From Ottowia flava (GTDB lineage: Bacteria; Pseudomonadota; Gammaproteobacteria; Burkholderiales; Burkholderiaceae_C): 64,000 nt of DNA. Positions 29,560 to 38,489 of this stretch are shown piece after piece (within the stretch, counting starts at the first letter, position 1; each line of letters begins with the position of its first letter). The translations under genes were made by a program, and so were the position numbers. Location: the NCBI RefSeq assembly GCF_042680565.1, contig NZ_JBHUEJ010000019.1:62001-126000 (forward strand), written 5' to 3'. The notes under the pieces are model-generated. The model was not told the origin of the DNA. It saw only the letters and a program-made list of their open reading frames with translations, and did no database searches.

Positions 29560-32301
29560 TCAGCTCAGTTCGGCGAGGAAGCGTTCTGCGCGCGCACGCA
29601 GTGAGCCGGAGGACTCGGCAATCACTTCCTTGACCAGGGCGCGGGCACCTTCCGTGTCGCCAATGGCGTGAAATTCCTGAGCCAAAGCCAGCTTGGTGCC
29701 CAGTGGATCCTCATCAGCGTCGTCTGGCTGTTCGGTCCGCAACTCGCCGCCTGAACGGGAATCCGGGTTGATCGACAGTGCGTCCATGTCGAAGTCGATC
29801 ATGCCAGCGTCGCGTACCGTGGAAGAAGCGACCGGGGGCTGGGTCGGGGTGCTTGCGGAAGCGCTGTGCGGATTCAGCTCGCTGGGGGGTGCGAAGTCCA
29901 GATCCAGATCGAAATCGACTGGCGCATTGGCTGCCGGCGGGGGAGCAGATGCAGGCTCACGAGCAGCAAGCGAAGCGGCTGCGGCGGTGCCCGCGGCCGC
30001 AGCAGCGGAAGCGGAAGCGACTGTCGCCGTTCCGGCCGACACGGTCGGGGCACGCACCGGCGCGTCGTCCAGATCCAGGTCGAGATCCAATGGCATCCCC
30101 GAACTGGTTGGCCCCTTTTTTTCGATCAGTTGCGCGGTCTGTGGCTCGGTGTCTGCGCCGAACGAGGGACGGGTAGGCACTGGGGAAGTGCGCACTGCCG
30201 GCGCGCCGCCTGGTTTGTAAAGCGGATTGTTGGGATCGAGTTCTGCCCCGAGGTTGGTGATGGCCAGCCAATCCGGGCCCTCACCACCCGTCAATGCGTA
30301 GGCTTCGGTAGCGATGGCTTCCAGCGCACGCGCATCGCGGCGCTTGGCGTAAATGCCTGCCAGATTCTTGTGGATCGCCACACGGCCAGGCTGGGTGCGC
30401 AAAGCTTCCTTGAGAATTTCCTCAGCCTGCATGTCCCGGCCGTAGGCGAGGTACACGTCGGCTTCGGCGACAGGATCGACGTCACCAGCGGCATCCAACT
30501 GGCTGGGCGAATAGGCCATTGACGAGGCGCCGCCGCTGACCGGACCTGCATCCTTGGTATTGACGCGCTGGCCGCCGCTGGCGCCAAAGAAGGAGTCAGG
30601 CTGCAGGCGACTTTCGATGAAGGCGCTGTCCAAGGGCGCAGCGTTCTTCTTCGACTTGCGTGAGCGGTAAAGCCCATAGCCCAGCAGACCCAGCACGCCC
30701 AAGCCTGCAATGGGCAGCAGCGGGTTCTCCATCAGCGAGTCGAGGAACGAGGGTTCTGCTACCGGGGTAGGGGCGGGCGCGGGAGCCGGCCGGACTGGCT
30801 TCGCGGCCGCTGACGCCTCGGCCGAAGCGGCACTGGCGGCTTCGACTGCGGACGCAGCAGCCATGGTGGCAGATGCTGCCTCGGATGCGGCGGCATCTAT
30901 TGCTGGCATGGGTTCGGACGCCGAGGTGACCGCGGCACTGGCCGAAGCTTGGGCGGTACTCGCAGCCCCAAGAGCGGCCGAGGCAGCCAGCGCGGCAGAG
31001 TCTGCCGCCGTCGATGTCACTGGAGCAGAAGCTGCCGAAAGCGGCGGGGAGACCGGGACGGTGACGCCGGGGGGCGCAGCACTTGCGGGGGTGGTGCTTG
31101 GTGCAGCGCCCGAAGCGGCCTGCAGGCGCGCCAGGTCGCTGATGTTCTTGTTCAACTCGGCAACGCGGTCGGCTTGCTCCTGCGCCTGCCGGGACTGTGC
31201 AACCTGGCTTTCCTTGCCGGTCGGCGTGCCACCCTTGGACAGGGTCAGCCGGTCCTGGCTGGGCGCTGGTGCGCGGTTGTCTTGCACTTGGGCCTGCACA
31301 CCACCTGACGCGCTGCGAGATGCGGTCGATGTAGGGGTCGATTGCACTCTCGATGCCAAGCCCCGGCGGAAATTGTTGAAATCGCGTGTCTGTGCGACGA
31401 CTGCACGGCGTGCATCACGTCGGGAAACGGATGCAGCCTGTTCAGCGGTCGGCATATTCAGCACCGCGCCGGCACGCATGCGGTTGACGTTGCCGCCAAT
31501 GAAGGCGTTCGGGTTCGCGCGCAGCATCGCAACCAGCATCTGATCCAGCGACACACCCTGCGCCCCGGCCGCCGAAGCAATCCCGTAGGCGGTATCGCCT
31601 CGCTGGACGGTGACCTGACCACCGCCGCCCGAGGCTTCGACTGCGCTGGGAGCCGGCGCTGGCGCGGCGCGGCGCGGCGCGGGTGTGGCGCGTTGGCGTT
31701 CTGGCCGTTCCTGGGGTGCGGTATTGGACGGCGTTGTTTGCTGGGCAACGGGGGGAGCAACAGCCACGGGCGGTGCAGGCGGTGCCACAGGCGGCGCTGT
31801 TCGCGATTCGGTCACCGTCACCGGCGGCGGCGCTGCCCGGCCCGGAGGATCGACCAGCATGGTGTAGTCGCGCACCACTCGGCCGTTGGCCCAATTGGCT
31901 TCGATCACGATGCCAAGGAAGGGCTCGTTGATCGGCTTGTCCCCGACAACGCGCAGGTATGCCTGACCATTGGGCCGACGATGCAACGTGACCCGTGCGC
32001 CGCTCAGTGACGGGCTGTATTCGACCCCGGCAGCACGAAAAGCCTGTGGCGTGGCCATCGTCGCTTGCAGCGTGGAAGCCTCTTCCGAAGAGATCTGCGG
32101 AACCTCGATCTCGGCCCGGAGCGGCTCGCCCAAGGAGGAGCGCACGGTAACCGCACCCAGGGCGAATGCTTGGGCGTCGACACTGACACCTACCAAGGCA
32201 AGGCTGGCGGCTGTAGCCAGCAGGCCCTTTTTCCAGAACGGAGCGGAGGATCCCTGGTGCAACGGCGATCCCTTCTGGATCGGGGCAAACTTATTCTGCA
32301 T
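29560..32301 (-). CDS. fimV: FimV/HubP-type polar and pilus-assembly protein
   Basis: Large envelope protein of 913 residues. Signal segment (about 25-47, AAFALG-like end in DAQAFALG), the conserved FimV N-terminal domain (VRSSLGEPLRAEIEV), and a periplasmic LysM peptidoglycan-binding domain (VTVQRGDTAYGIASAAG..., about 230-285). A long Ala/Ser/Pro-rich linker and one membrane helix (LLPIAGLGVLGLLGYGLY, about 530-547) follow, then an acidic cytoplasmic part and the C-terminal FimV motif (AQEFHAIGDTEGARALVKEVI). It is probably needed for type IV pili or polar organisation. Its place beside asd and truA is typical. Confidence 0.9.
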   Translation of the reverse strand: MQNKFAPIQKGSPLHQGSSAPFWKKGLLATAASLALVGVSVDAQAFALGAVTVRSSLGEPLRAEIEVPQISSEEASTLQATMATPQAFRAAGVEYSPSLSGARVTLHRRPNGQAYLRVVGDKPINEPFLGIVIEANWANGRVVRDYTMLVDPPGRAAPPPVTVTESRTAPPVAPPAPPVAVAPPVAQQTTPSNTAPQERPERQRATPAPRRAAPAPAPSAVEASGGGGQVTVQRGDTAYGIASAAGAQGVSLDQMLVAMLRANPNAFIGGNVNRMRAGAVLNMPTAEQAASVSRRDARRAVVAQTRDFNNFRRGLASRVQSTPTSTASRSASGGVQAQVQDNRAPAPSQDRLTLSKGGTPTGKESQVAQSRQAQEQADRVAELNKNISDLARLQAASGAAPSTTPASAAPPGVTVPVSPPLSAASAPVTSTAADSAALAASAALGAASTAQASASAAVTSASEPMPAIDAAASEAASATMAAASAVEAASAASAEASAAAKPVRPAPAPAPTPVAEPSFLDSLMENPLLPIAGLGVLGLLGYGLYRSRKSKKNAAPLDSAFIESRLQPDSFFGASGGQRVNTKDAGPVSGGASSMAYSPSQLDAAGDVDPVAEADVYLAYGRDMQAEEILKEALRTQPGRVAIHKNLAGIYAKRRDARALEAIATEAYALTGGEGPDWLAITNLGAELDPNNPLYKPGGAPAVRTSPVPTRPSFGADTEPQTAQLIEKKGPTSSGMPLDLDLDLDDAPVRAPTVSAGTATVASASAAAAAGTAAAASLAAREPASAPPPAANAPVDFDLDLDFAPPSELNPHSASASTPTQPPVASSTVRDAGMIDFDMDALSINPDSRSGGELRTEQPDDADEDPLGTKLALAQEFHAIGDTEGARALVKEVIAESSGSLRARAERFLAELS

Positions 32302-32492
32302 AGCGGATGAGGGCAGGCTCAGCCTGGCCGGGACGAAGTGAAAATCGACATTAACATCAACAAATTAGGCTGACAAGCTGAGACACTGGTTAAGTCTTCT
32401 CACATGTTCAGCCCGCGTCGAAACCGTTGCCCGTATGTTGTGGGCAGGCAACGCGGCGGGCGGTTATGTTCGCCCGTCGCCTCTCCCTCACA

Positions 32493-33629
32493 TCAGGCTT
32501 CAAGCAGGATGCGCAGCATGCGGCGCAAGGGCTCGGCAGCGCCCCAAAGCAACTGGTCGCCGACCGTGAAGGCCCCCAAGTACTCTGGGCCCATGGCCAG
32601 TTTGCGCAGGCGACCTACGGGAATGTTCATGGTGCCGGTGACCGACACGGGGGTCAGGTCGGCCAAGGTGGCCTCCTTGGTGTTCGGGACAACCTTAACC
32701 CAGGCGTTGTCTGCCGCGATCATCGATTCGACGTCCGCGAGCGGAACATCCTTGCGGAGCTTGAAAGTCAGAGCCTGACTATGGCATCGCATGGCGCCCA
32801 CGCGCACGCAGAAGCCGTCCACCGGGATCGCGGGAGTCTCGAAACCTTCACCCAAACCCAGAATCTTGTTGGTTTCGACCATGCCTTTCCATTCTTCACG
32901 GCTTGTGCCGTTGCCAAGATCCTTGTCGATCCAGGGAATGAGTGACCCGCCCAGCGGAACGCCGAAGTTAGCCACCTCTTCGCCGCCCAGGGCGCGCTGC
33001 TTGGCGATCACCTTGCGGTCGATTTCCAGGATCGCACTCCTCGGATCCTGCAACAGATCCTTGACTTCGGCGTTCAGCGTGCCGAACTGCGTCAGCAGTT
33101 CGCGCATATGCTGCGCGCCGCCTCCGCTGGCCGCCTGATAGGTCTGCGTGCTCATCCATTCGACGAGACCTGCCTTATACAGCGCGCCGACCCCCATCAG
33201 CATGCAGCTGACCGTGCAGTTGCCGCCGATCCAGTTGTTGCCACCCTTGGCCAGTGCCGATTGAATCACTGGCAGGTTGACCGGGTCCAGGACGATGACG
33301 GCGTCATCATTCATGCGCAGCGTGCTGGCTGCGTCGATCCAATGGCCTTTCCAACCCGCAGCCCGCAACTTGGGGAACACCTCAGAGGTGTAGTCGCCTC
33401 CTTGACAGGTCAGGATGACATCACACTTCCTGAGCGCCTCGATGTCGTGCGCGTCCTTCAGTTGCTTTTCGTTCTTGGCCATGGCCGGCGCGGTGCCGCC
33501 GGCGTTGCTGGTAGAAAAGAAGACCGGCTCGATCAGGTCGAAGTCCTTCTCGGCCTGCATGCGGTCCATGAGCACCGAACCCACCATGCCGCGCCAGCCC
33601 ACGAGGCCTACGAGGTTGCCAACTTTCAT
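32493..33629 (-). CDS. asd: Aspartate-semialdehyde dehydrogenase
   Basis: Reduces aspartyl phosphate to aspartate semialdehyde, the branch point to lysine/diaminopimelate, threonine and methionine; 378 residues. NADP-binding N terminus is VGLVGWRGMVGSVLMDRM. The catalytic Cys is in GGNCTVSCMLMG, and VDGFCVRVGAMRCHSQALT is conserved. The long form resembles E. coli/Vibrio Asd. ATG 33629 follows GAAAGGCGCGAAAG. A Thr/Lys-rich leader reading frame and a long hairpin precede it (33664-33826). Confidence 0.97.
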   Translation of the reverse strand: MKVGNLVGLVGWRGMVGSVLMDRMQAEKDFDLIEPVFFSTSNAGGTAPAMAKNEKQLKDAHDIEALRKCDVILTCQGGDYTSEVFPKLRAAGWKGHWIDAASTLRMNDDAVIVLDPVNLPVIQSALAKGGNNWIGGNCTVSCMLMGVGALYKAGLVEWMSTQTYQAASGGGAQHMRELLTQFGTLNAEVKDLLQDPRSAILEIDRKVIAKQRALGGEEVANFGVPLGGSLIPWIDKDLGNGTSREEWKGMVETNKILGLGEGFETPAIPVDGFCVRVGAMRCHSQALTFKLRKDVPLADVESMIAADNAWVKVVPNTKEATLADLTPVSVTGTMNIPVGRLRKLAMGPEYLGAFTVGDQLLWGAAEPLRRMLRILLEA

Positions 33630-33663
33630 TTTCTTTCGCGCCTTTCAAACAAAGTGAATCTGT

Positions 33664-33728
33664 CTGATCCTGCCCGGCTCGTCTGAAGCTCCGGGAGGCG
33701 GGCGCACGACGAACCAGACTGGGATCAG
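33664..33728 (-). promoter_or_regulatory. Candidate regulatory hairpin between the leader peptide and asd
   Basis: On the minus strand CTGATCC (33728-33722) pairs perfectly with GGATCAG (33670-33664). Inside this, GGTTCGTC (33715-33708) pairs with GACGAGCC (33683-33676) with one G-U pair, leaving a 24-nt loop. The 5' arm overlaps the leader stop codon, so a ribosome at the leader end would block it. The 3' arm ends 34 nt before the asd start. No U-run follows, so control of translation or Rho action fits better than intrinsic termination. Confidence 0.45.
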
Positions 33729-33826
33729 CCTTTTTTGGTGGTCGTGGTAATGGGAAAAAGCACGGCGCGCGTCACCCCCGACTGACAAGTCAGGGGCATG
33801 CTGTCGACGCGGGCGGCTGAATTCAT
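33725..33826 (-). CDS. Candidate Thr/Lys-rich leader peptide upstream of asd
   Basis: Short frame of 33 codons, ATG 33826 to TGA 33725. It ends Pro-Ile-Thr-Thr-Thr-Thr-Lys-Lys-Gly-stop (codons ACC ACG ACC ACC AAA AAA GGC). A TACAAT box lies only 8 bp before the ATG (33840-33835), so translation may begin almost at the 5' end of the RNA; an internal ATG at 33799 is an alternative start. Threonine and lysine are both end products of the pathway started by Asd. The peptide layout is that of classical attenuation leaders such as thrL. No homologue was checked. Confidence 0.45.
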   Translation of the reverse strand: MNSAARVDSMPLTCQSGVTRAVLFPITTTTKKG

Positions 33827-33834
33827 AGCCCGCC

Positions 33835-33840
33835 ATTGTA
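33835..33840 (-). promoter_or_regulatory. Possible -10 box for the asd leader transcript
   Basis: TACAAT on the minus strand. The -35 position (CGCAAA at 17 bp) is poor, and a GCGGCG/CGCCGC inverted repeat lies immediately upstream (33841-33855), so an activator or repressor may be involved. Confidence 0.35.
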
Positions 33841-33892
33841 GCGGCGATGCGCCGCCTTTTGCGGGACGCGCCGAAGTTGGGCCTGGAGAAGC

Positions 33893-33934
33893 GCATCGCC
33901 CCCCACGAGCCGGGAAAGGCCGCAGGGGCGATGC
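33893..33934 (-). terminator. Possible terminator hairpin after rpoD
   Basis: Perfect 10-bp inverted repeat GCATCGCCCC (33893-33902) / GGGGCGATGC (33925-33934), starting 21 bp past the rpoD stop. No U-run follows, so its role as an intrinsic terminator is uncertain. Confidence 0.4.
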
Positions 33935-33955
33935 AGGATAGGCCAGCGGGTTTTC

Positions 33956-36229
33956 TTACTGGGGGTCGATAAAGCTGCGCAGTTTGTCCGAGCGGCTCGG
34001 GTGCTTCAGCTTGCGCAGTGCTTTGGCCTCAATCTGGCGAATGCGCTCACGCGTCACGTCAAACTGCTTGCCCACTTCCTCCAGCGTGTGGTCGGTGGAC
34101 ATCTCGATACCGAAACGCATGCGCAGCACCTTGGCTTCGCGCGGGGTCAGGCTGTCCAGAATGTCCTTGACCACGTCGCGCAGACCGGCCTGCATGGCCG
34201 CGTCCACAGGCGCGGTGTTGTTCTGGTCCTCGATGAAGTCGCCCAGGTGCGAATCGTCGTCGTCGCCGATGGGCGTCTCCATGGAGATCGGCTCCTTGGC
34301 GATCTTCATGATCTTGCGGATCTTGTCCTCGGGCATCTCCATTTTCTCGGCCAGGATGCCAGCGTCGGGCTCGAAACCGAATTCCTGCAGGTGCTGGCGC
34401 GAGATGCGATTCATCTTGTTGATGGTCTCGATCATGTGCACCGGGATGCGGATCGTGCGCGCCTGGTCGGCGATCGAGCGGGTAATCGCCTGGCGGATCC
34501 ACCAGGTGGCGTAGGTCGAGAACTTGTAGCCGCGGCGGTATTCGAACTTGTCCACCGCCTTCATCAAGCCGATGTTGCCTTCCTGGATCAGGTCGAGGAA
34601 CTGCAAGCCGCGGTTGGTGTATTTCTTGGCGATCGAGATCACGAGGCGCAGGTTGGCCTCGATCATTTCTTTCTTGGCATCGCGCGAGGCGGCTTCACCT
34701 TCGTTCATCCGCTTATTGATGCCTTTGAGTTCGTCCAGCGGCACCACTACCTGCGCTTGCAGGTCGAGCAGCTTTTGCTGCAGGTCCTGAACCGGTGGAA
34801 TATTCCGTTCCATGATCGCGCTCCAGGGCTTGCCTGCGGCAGCCTGGCCCTCGACCCATTTCAGGTCGAGCAGGTGTGAGCGCACTTTGTTGCCCGCCTT
34901 GTCGCGCCCCGAAAAATCGGCGATGAATTGCTCCTGAGGGAAGCCGCACTTGTCCACCACGATGCGGCGCAGTTCGCGCTCGTACTTGCGCACGTCGTCC
35001 ACGCGGCTGCGCAGCAGATCGCACAGCTTTTCGATGGTCTTGGCGGTGAATCGGATGGTCATCAGGCGGCCCGACAGTGCGGCCTGCGCCTTGACGTAGT
35101 TGGGCGAGCCCCAGCCTTCCTTGTCGTAGGCCCTATGCACCTTTTCGAACAGGCCCGCGATTTCGTCGAAGCGGTCGAGCGCCTGATTCTTCAGCGCCTC
35201 GAGCAGCTTGGTCATGGCCTTGGAGCCGCCCTTGCCGTCGTCGTCGTCCTCTTCGTCGTACTCGTCGAAGTCTTCCTCGGCCACGTAGTCGTCGTTCTCA
35301 TCGGCGTCGGCAAAGCCGTCAACGATGGTGTTGATGACGACCTTGCCTTCGCGGATTTCCTCGGCCATGCGCAGGATTTCGGCGATCGTGGACGGGCTCG
35401 CGCTGATGGCTTCCATCATGGCCATCAGGCCGCCTTCGATGCGCTTGGCGATCTCGATCTCGCCCTCGCGCGTCAGCAGCTCGACGGTGCCCATCTCGCG
35501 CATGTACATGCGCACCGGGTCGGTCGTGCGGCCGAATTCGGAATCGACGGTGGACAGCGCGGCTTCGGCCTCTTCCTCGGCCTCTTCCTCGGTGGCGGTG
35601 TTGGAGCCGGTGTTGGTCAGCAGCAGAGTCTCAGCGTCAGGCGTCTGTTCATAGACGGCCACACCCAGATCGTTCAGCATGGAGACCACGGCCTCCAGCG
35701 TTTCCGCGTCGACCAGCTTGTCGGGCAGGTGGTCGTTGATTTCGCCATGCGTGAGGTAGCCGCGTGTCTTGCCCAGCTTGAGCAGCGCCTTCAGGTTGGC
35801 GCGGCGGGTGGTCATCTCTTCTTCAGAGAGAACACCTTCGTCTAGGCCGAATTCCTTCATCAAGGCGCGCTCCTTCGCCTTGCTGATCTTCATGCGCAGG
35901 GGTTTGGGCTTTTCGGCGCCGACCTCGGGGACGGCAGGCGCTTCCGGCTCACCCTGCAGATCGTCCTCAATGTCCGACATGTCGGCATCATCTTCAGCCC
36001 CAGCCTTGCCTGAACGGCCGCGCTTGGCGGGTGTCGACTTTTCGGCAGCAGCTGCGCCTTTGGCAGGGCGGCCGGCTTTCTTGGCAGGCACGCTCGCCCC
36101 GGCGGTGGTCTTCTTGGCGGCAGCTTTTGCAGCCGGCTTTTTCTTCACCTCTTCGGTGTCGCTGACAGCGGCAGGTGACTTGGCCGCGGTTTTGGCGGCT
36201 GGCTTGACGGTTTTCTGACTGATGGGCAT
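33956..36229 (-). CDS. rpoD: RNA polymerase primary sigma factor RpoD (sigma-70)
   Basis: Housekeeping sigma factor, 757 residues. The N-terminal ~75 residues are an unusual Lys/Ala/Pro-rich extension. Region 1.1 follows, then region 1.2 (DPVRMYMREMGTVELLTREGE), a non-conserved acidic region with a run of Asp/Glu (DEYDEEDDDDGKGG), region 2 (NLRLVISIAKKYTNRGLQFLDLIQEGNIG, YATWWIRQAITRS), region 3 and region 4 (LTPREAKVLRMRFGI, HTLEEVGKQFDVTRERIRQIEAKALRKL). ATG 36229 is the expected start. The dnaG-rpoD order is the classic macromolecular-synthesis arrangement, without rpsU here. Confidence 0.98.
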   Translation of the reverse strand: MPISQKTVKPAAKTAAKSPAAVSDTEEVKKKPAAKAAAKKTTAGASVPAKKAGRPAKGAAAAEKSTPAKRGRSGKAGAEDDADMSDIEDDLQGEPEAPAVPEVGAEKPKPLRMKISKAKERALMKEFGLDEGVLSEEEMTTRRANLKALLKLGKTRGYLTHGEINDHLPDKLVDAETLEAVVSMLNDLGVAVYEQTPDAETLLLTNTGSNTATEEEAEEEAEAALSTVDSEFGRTTDPVRMYMREMGTVELLTREGEIEIAKRIEGGLMAMMEAISASPSTIAEILRMAEEIREGKVVINTIVDGFADADENDDYVAEEDFDEYDEEDDDDGKGGSKAMTKLLEALKNQALDRFDEIAGLFEKVHRAYDKEGWGSPNYVKAQAALSGRLMTIRFTAKTIEKLCDLLRSRVDDVRKYERELRRIVVDKCGFPQEQFIADFSGRDKAGNKVRSHLLDLKWVEGQAAAGKPWSAIMERNIPPVQDLQQKLLDLQAQVVVPLDELKGINKRMNEGEAASRDAKKEMIEANLRLVISIAKKYTNRGLQFLDLIQEGNIGLMKAVDKFEYRRGYKFSTYATWWIRQAITRSIADQARTIRIPVHMIETINKMNRISRQHLQEFGFEPDAGILAEKMEMPEDKIRKIMKIAKEPISMETPIGDDDDSHLGDFIEDQNNTAPVDAAMQAGLRDVVKDILDSLTPREAKVLRMRFGIEMSTDHTLEEVGKQFDVTRERIRQIEAKALRKLKHPSRSDKLRSFIDPQ

Positions 36230-36506
36230 GAATCAACCTTGCAATGGGTGTGCCAAAGCACAACGACGCTCGATGGGGAGTCGGCGGTGGGCGGCGGCAA
36301 CCAACAACGGAACTACGTTATGCGGGCAGACGGGTCATGAACAGGCCTGCTGCCGGCAATCCGTCAGGGCAAGGTGAGGGCGAACATTTGGGGTGCAGTC
36401 CTTGCGGTATGTTGGCCATCCCTGGGGTAAGGTGGGGCGCGCTTGACGTAGGCGCGCTGGCCGGGCCGGAGGTGCTGCTGTCGCTCTTGCCGGTGACAAG
36501 CCTTTA

Positions 36507-36532
36507 ATTATAACTTTCCTGCCGATTTTCAA
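36507..36532 (-). promoter_or_regulatory. Likely rpoD promoter at the end of dnaG
   Basis: A consensus TATAAT box (36512-36507 on the minus strand) with TTGAAA at 36532-36527. The 14-bp gap is too short for a standard pair, so the effective -35 may be shifted a few bases upstream. It would give rpoD a leader of about 270 nt in which no gene was found. Confidence 0.55.
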
Positions 36533-38394
36533 GGGCCGCCATGCACCGTCTGGCGCGATTCGCGGTCGATTTCTGTCAATTCAAGCATCAGACGCTGGTA
36601 GGTCTCAACGTCGTGGTCGGTTGCGGCTCGGGCCATGCGCCGCTGCAAACCTTCTCGCCGCTCGGTGCGCAGAATGTCCTTCAATTCGGCCGGCTCCGAG
36701 AGGATGTCCGGAGGCAGACGATCCACAAGCTCGACCGTGAAAGCCTCCTGAGGGTGTTCGCGCAGTGCTTCGCGCAACGCGCTCCAAGGCTGAGGGCCGT
36801 GGTCAAGCCATTGTCCGGCCAGCCAAGTGAAGACTGGCCCGTGCGGCGCGGGCAGTTCACACAGCAGCAGGTGTTCATTCTGGCTCAGCGTGTCCCAGGC
36901 GCTGGGCTCGGTGAGCAGGATTTGCAGGGCCCGGCTGGCGCGCGAGCCGGGCTGAGCGCGCACCGGGCGGGGCAGAACGCGTGAGCCCGAGATTTCACGC
37001 GTTTTCGGCCTCTGGCCCTTGTCAGCATTGCGCGGCCAGCTCCTGTTTTGAGAGTATTCTGTGCGCAGTGGGGACGCGCCGGCATGGCGTACACCCCACA
37101 GTTGCTCCAGCTCATGCGTGCCCAGTTGCACCTGGGTGGCGATCTCACCCAGCAGTTGCTGGGCCAGCGCGCCCTTGGGCATCAGCTGCCACAGCGGCTG
37201 CGCGTTGGCGGCAAACAGCGACCGGCCCTCGGCCGTGCCCATGTCGCAGTCCTGCGCCGCTGCCTCAAGCAGAAAGCGCGACAACGGTGTGGCCTGGCGC
37301 ACGGCGTCACCAAAGGCCTCGCTCCCTTCGGCACGGATGAAGCTGTCCGGGTCGTGTTCGGCCGGCAGGAACAGGAACTTGACGCTGCGCGTATCGGTCG
37401 CAAGGGGCAGGGCGGCTTCCAGCGCCTTGCGGGCGGCGCGACGGCCCGCCGCGTCGCCGTCAAAACTGAACACCACGCTGTCGGTAAAGCGAAACAGCTT
37501 GTGCACATGCTCGGGGGTGCAGGCCGTGCCGAGGGTGGCCACCGCATTGGCAAAGCCCAACTGGGCCAGCGCGACCACGTCCATGTAGCCTTCGGTGACC
37601 AAAGCGAAGCCGTGTTCGCGCAGCGCGGACCGGGCTTCAAACAGGCCGTACAGCTCGCGCCCCTTGTGGAACACGGGCGTTTCGGGCGAGTTGAGGTACT
37701 TGGGCTTTTCGTCCCCCAGCACGCGACCGCCAAAGCCGATCACCTCGCCCTTCACGCTGCGGATCGGAAACATCACCCGGTCGCGAAAGCGGTCGTAGCG
37801 CTTGCCGTCATCGCCTTCCCCGGCGATGACCAGGCCGCTCTCGTCCAGCAGCGGGTCGGCGTAGTCGGGGAACACGCTGGCCAGCGCGCGCCAGCCTTCG
37901 GGCGCGTAGCCCAGCCCGAACTGCTTGGCTATTTGGCCGGAAAGGCCACGTTGCTTGAAATACGCGATCGCCTTGGGCGAATGGCGCAGGTGCTCACGGT
38001 ACGCATCGGCCGCGCGCTCGAGCACGCCGCTCAAGGTGGCGCGCTGCGCCGACTCCTGAGCAGCCCGTTCGCGCTCGGCCGGGCTGCGCTCATCTTCCGG
38101 CACCTGCAAGCCGTACTGCTGTGCGAGATCGTGAACCACTTCGACAAAGCCGGCGCCGGTATGGTCCATCAGAAAACCGATGGCGTTGCCGTTCTTGCCG
38201 CAGCCAAAGCAGTGGTAGAACTGCTTGGACGGGCTCACCGTGAACGAGGGCGACTTCTCCGAATGGAACGGACACAGGCCCGACAGGTTGGCGCCGGTTT
38301 TCTTTAGCTGGACATAGCGCCCGACGATCTCCACGACGTCGGCGCGCGCCAAAAGCTCCTGGATGAAATGCTGGGGAATCGCCACGCCGCCCAT
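36529..38394 (-). CDS. dnaG: DNA primase
   Basis: Makes RNA primers at the replication fork; 621 residues. The N-terminal CHC2 zinc finger (LCPFHSEKSPSFTVSPSKQ then FHCFGCG-like YHCFGCGKNGNAIGF, residues about 40-70) is followed by the TOPRIM core (EGYMDVVAL, SFDGDAAGRRAA) and a C-terminal helicase-binding region that ends TEIDRESRQTVHGGP. ATG 38394 yields the standard IPQHFIQELLARADVVEIVG start. It is divergent from the catabolic cluster at 38490. Confidence 0.97.
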   Translation of the reverse strand: MGGVAIPQHFIQELLARADVVEIVGRYVQLKKTGANLSGLCPFHSEKSPSFTVSPSKQFYHCFGCGKNGNAIGFLMDHTGAGFVEVVHDLAQQYGLQVPEDERSPAERERAAQESAQRATLSGVLERAADAYREHLRHSPKAIAYFKQRGLSGQIAKQFGLGYAPEGWRALASVFPDYADPLLDESGLVIAGEGDDGKRYDRFRDRVMFPIRSVKGEVIGFGGRVLGDEKPKYLNSPETPVFHKGRELYGLFEARSALREHGFALVTEGYMDVVALAQLGFANAVATLGTACTPEHVHKLFRFTDSVVFSFDGDAAGRRAARKALEAALPLATDTRSVKFLFLPAEHDPDSFIRAEGSEAFGDAVRQATPLSRFLLEAAAQDCDMGTAEGRSLFAANAQPLWQLMPKGALAQQLLGEIATQVQLGTHELEQLWGVRHAGASPLRTEYSQNRSWPRNADKGQRPKTREISGSRVLPRPVRAQPGSRASRALQILLTEPSAWDTLSQNEHLLLCELPAPHGPVFTWLAGQWLDHGPQPWSALREALREHPQEAFTVELVDRLPPDILSEPAELKDILRTERREGLQRRMARAATDHDVETYQRLMLELTEIDRESRQTVHGGP

Positions 38395-38454
38395 TGTCGC
38401 AGGCGTTTCTCAGGGTTTCCCGCCATCAGGATTTCTTTGACGGGCCATGGCAGA

Positions 38455-38472
38455 TTGTTTAAGCTTAAACAA
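38455..38472. promoter_or_regulatory. Perfect 18-bp palindrome, probable operator of the cyclase/ior cluster
   Basis: TTGTTTAAGCTTAAACAA is a perfect palindrome in an AT-rich patch 17 bp before the ATG of the first gene of the cluster. Size and symmetry suit a MarR- or GntR-type dimeric repressor, but the regulator is not encoded in this window. An SD-like AGGAGA lies between it and the start codon. Confidence 0.6.
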
Positions 38473-38489
38473 AATACCAGGAGACAAGC

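Noticed and set aside
33630..33840. Lysine riboswitch upstream of asd
   Set aside because: The region lacks the multi-helix junction and length of the lysine riboswitch; the visible structure is one long hairpin preceded by a coding leader.
33645..33896. 83-codon minus-strand frame upstream of asd
   Set aside because: It overlaps the Thr/Lys leader in another frame and shows no recognisable sequence or ribosome site; the shorter leader frame explains the region better.
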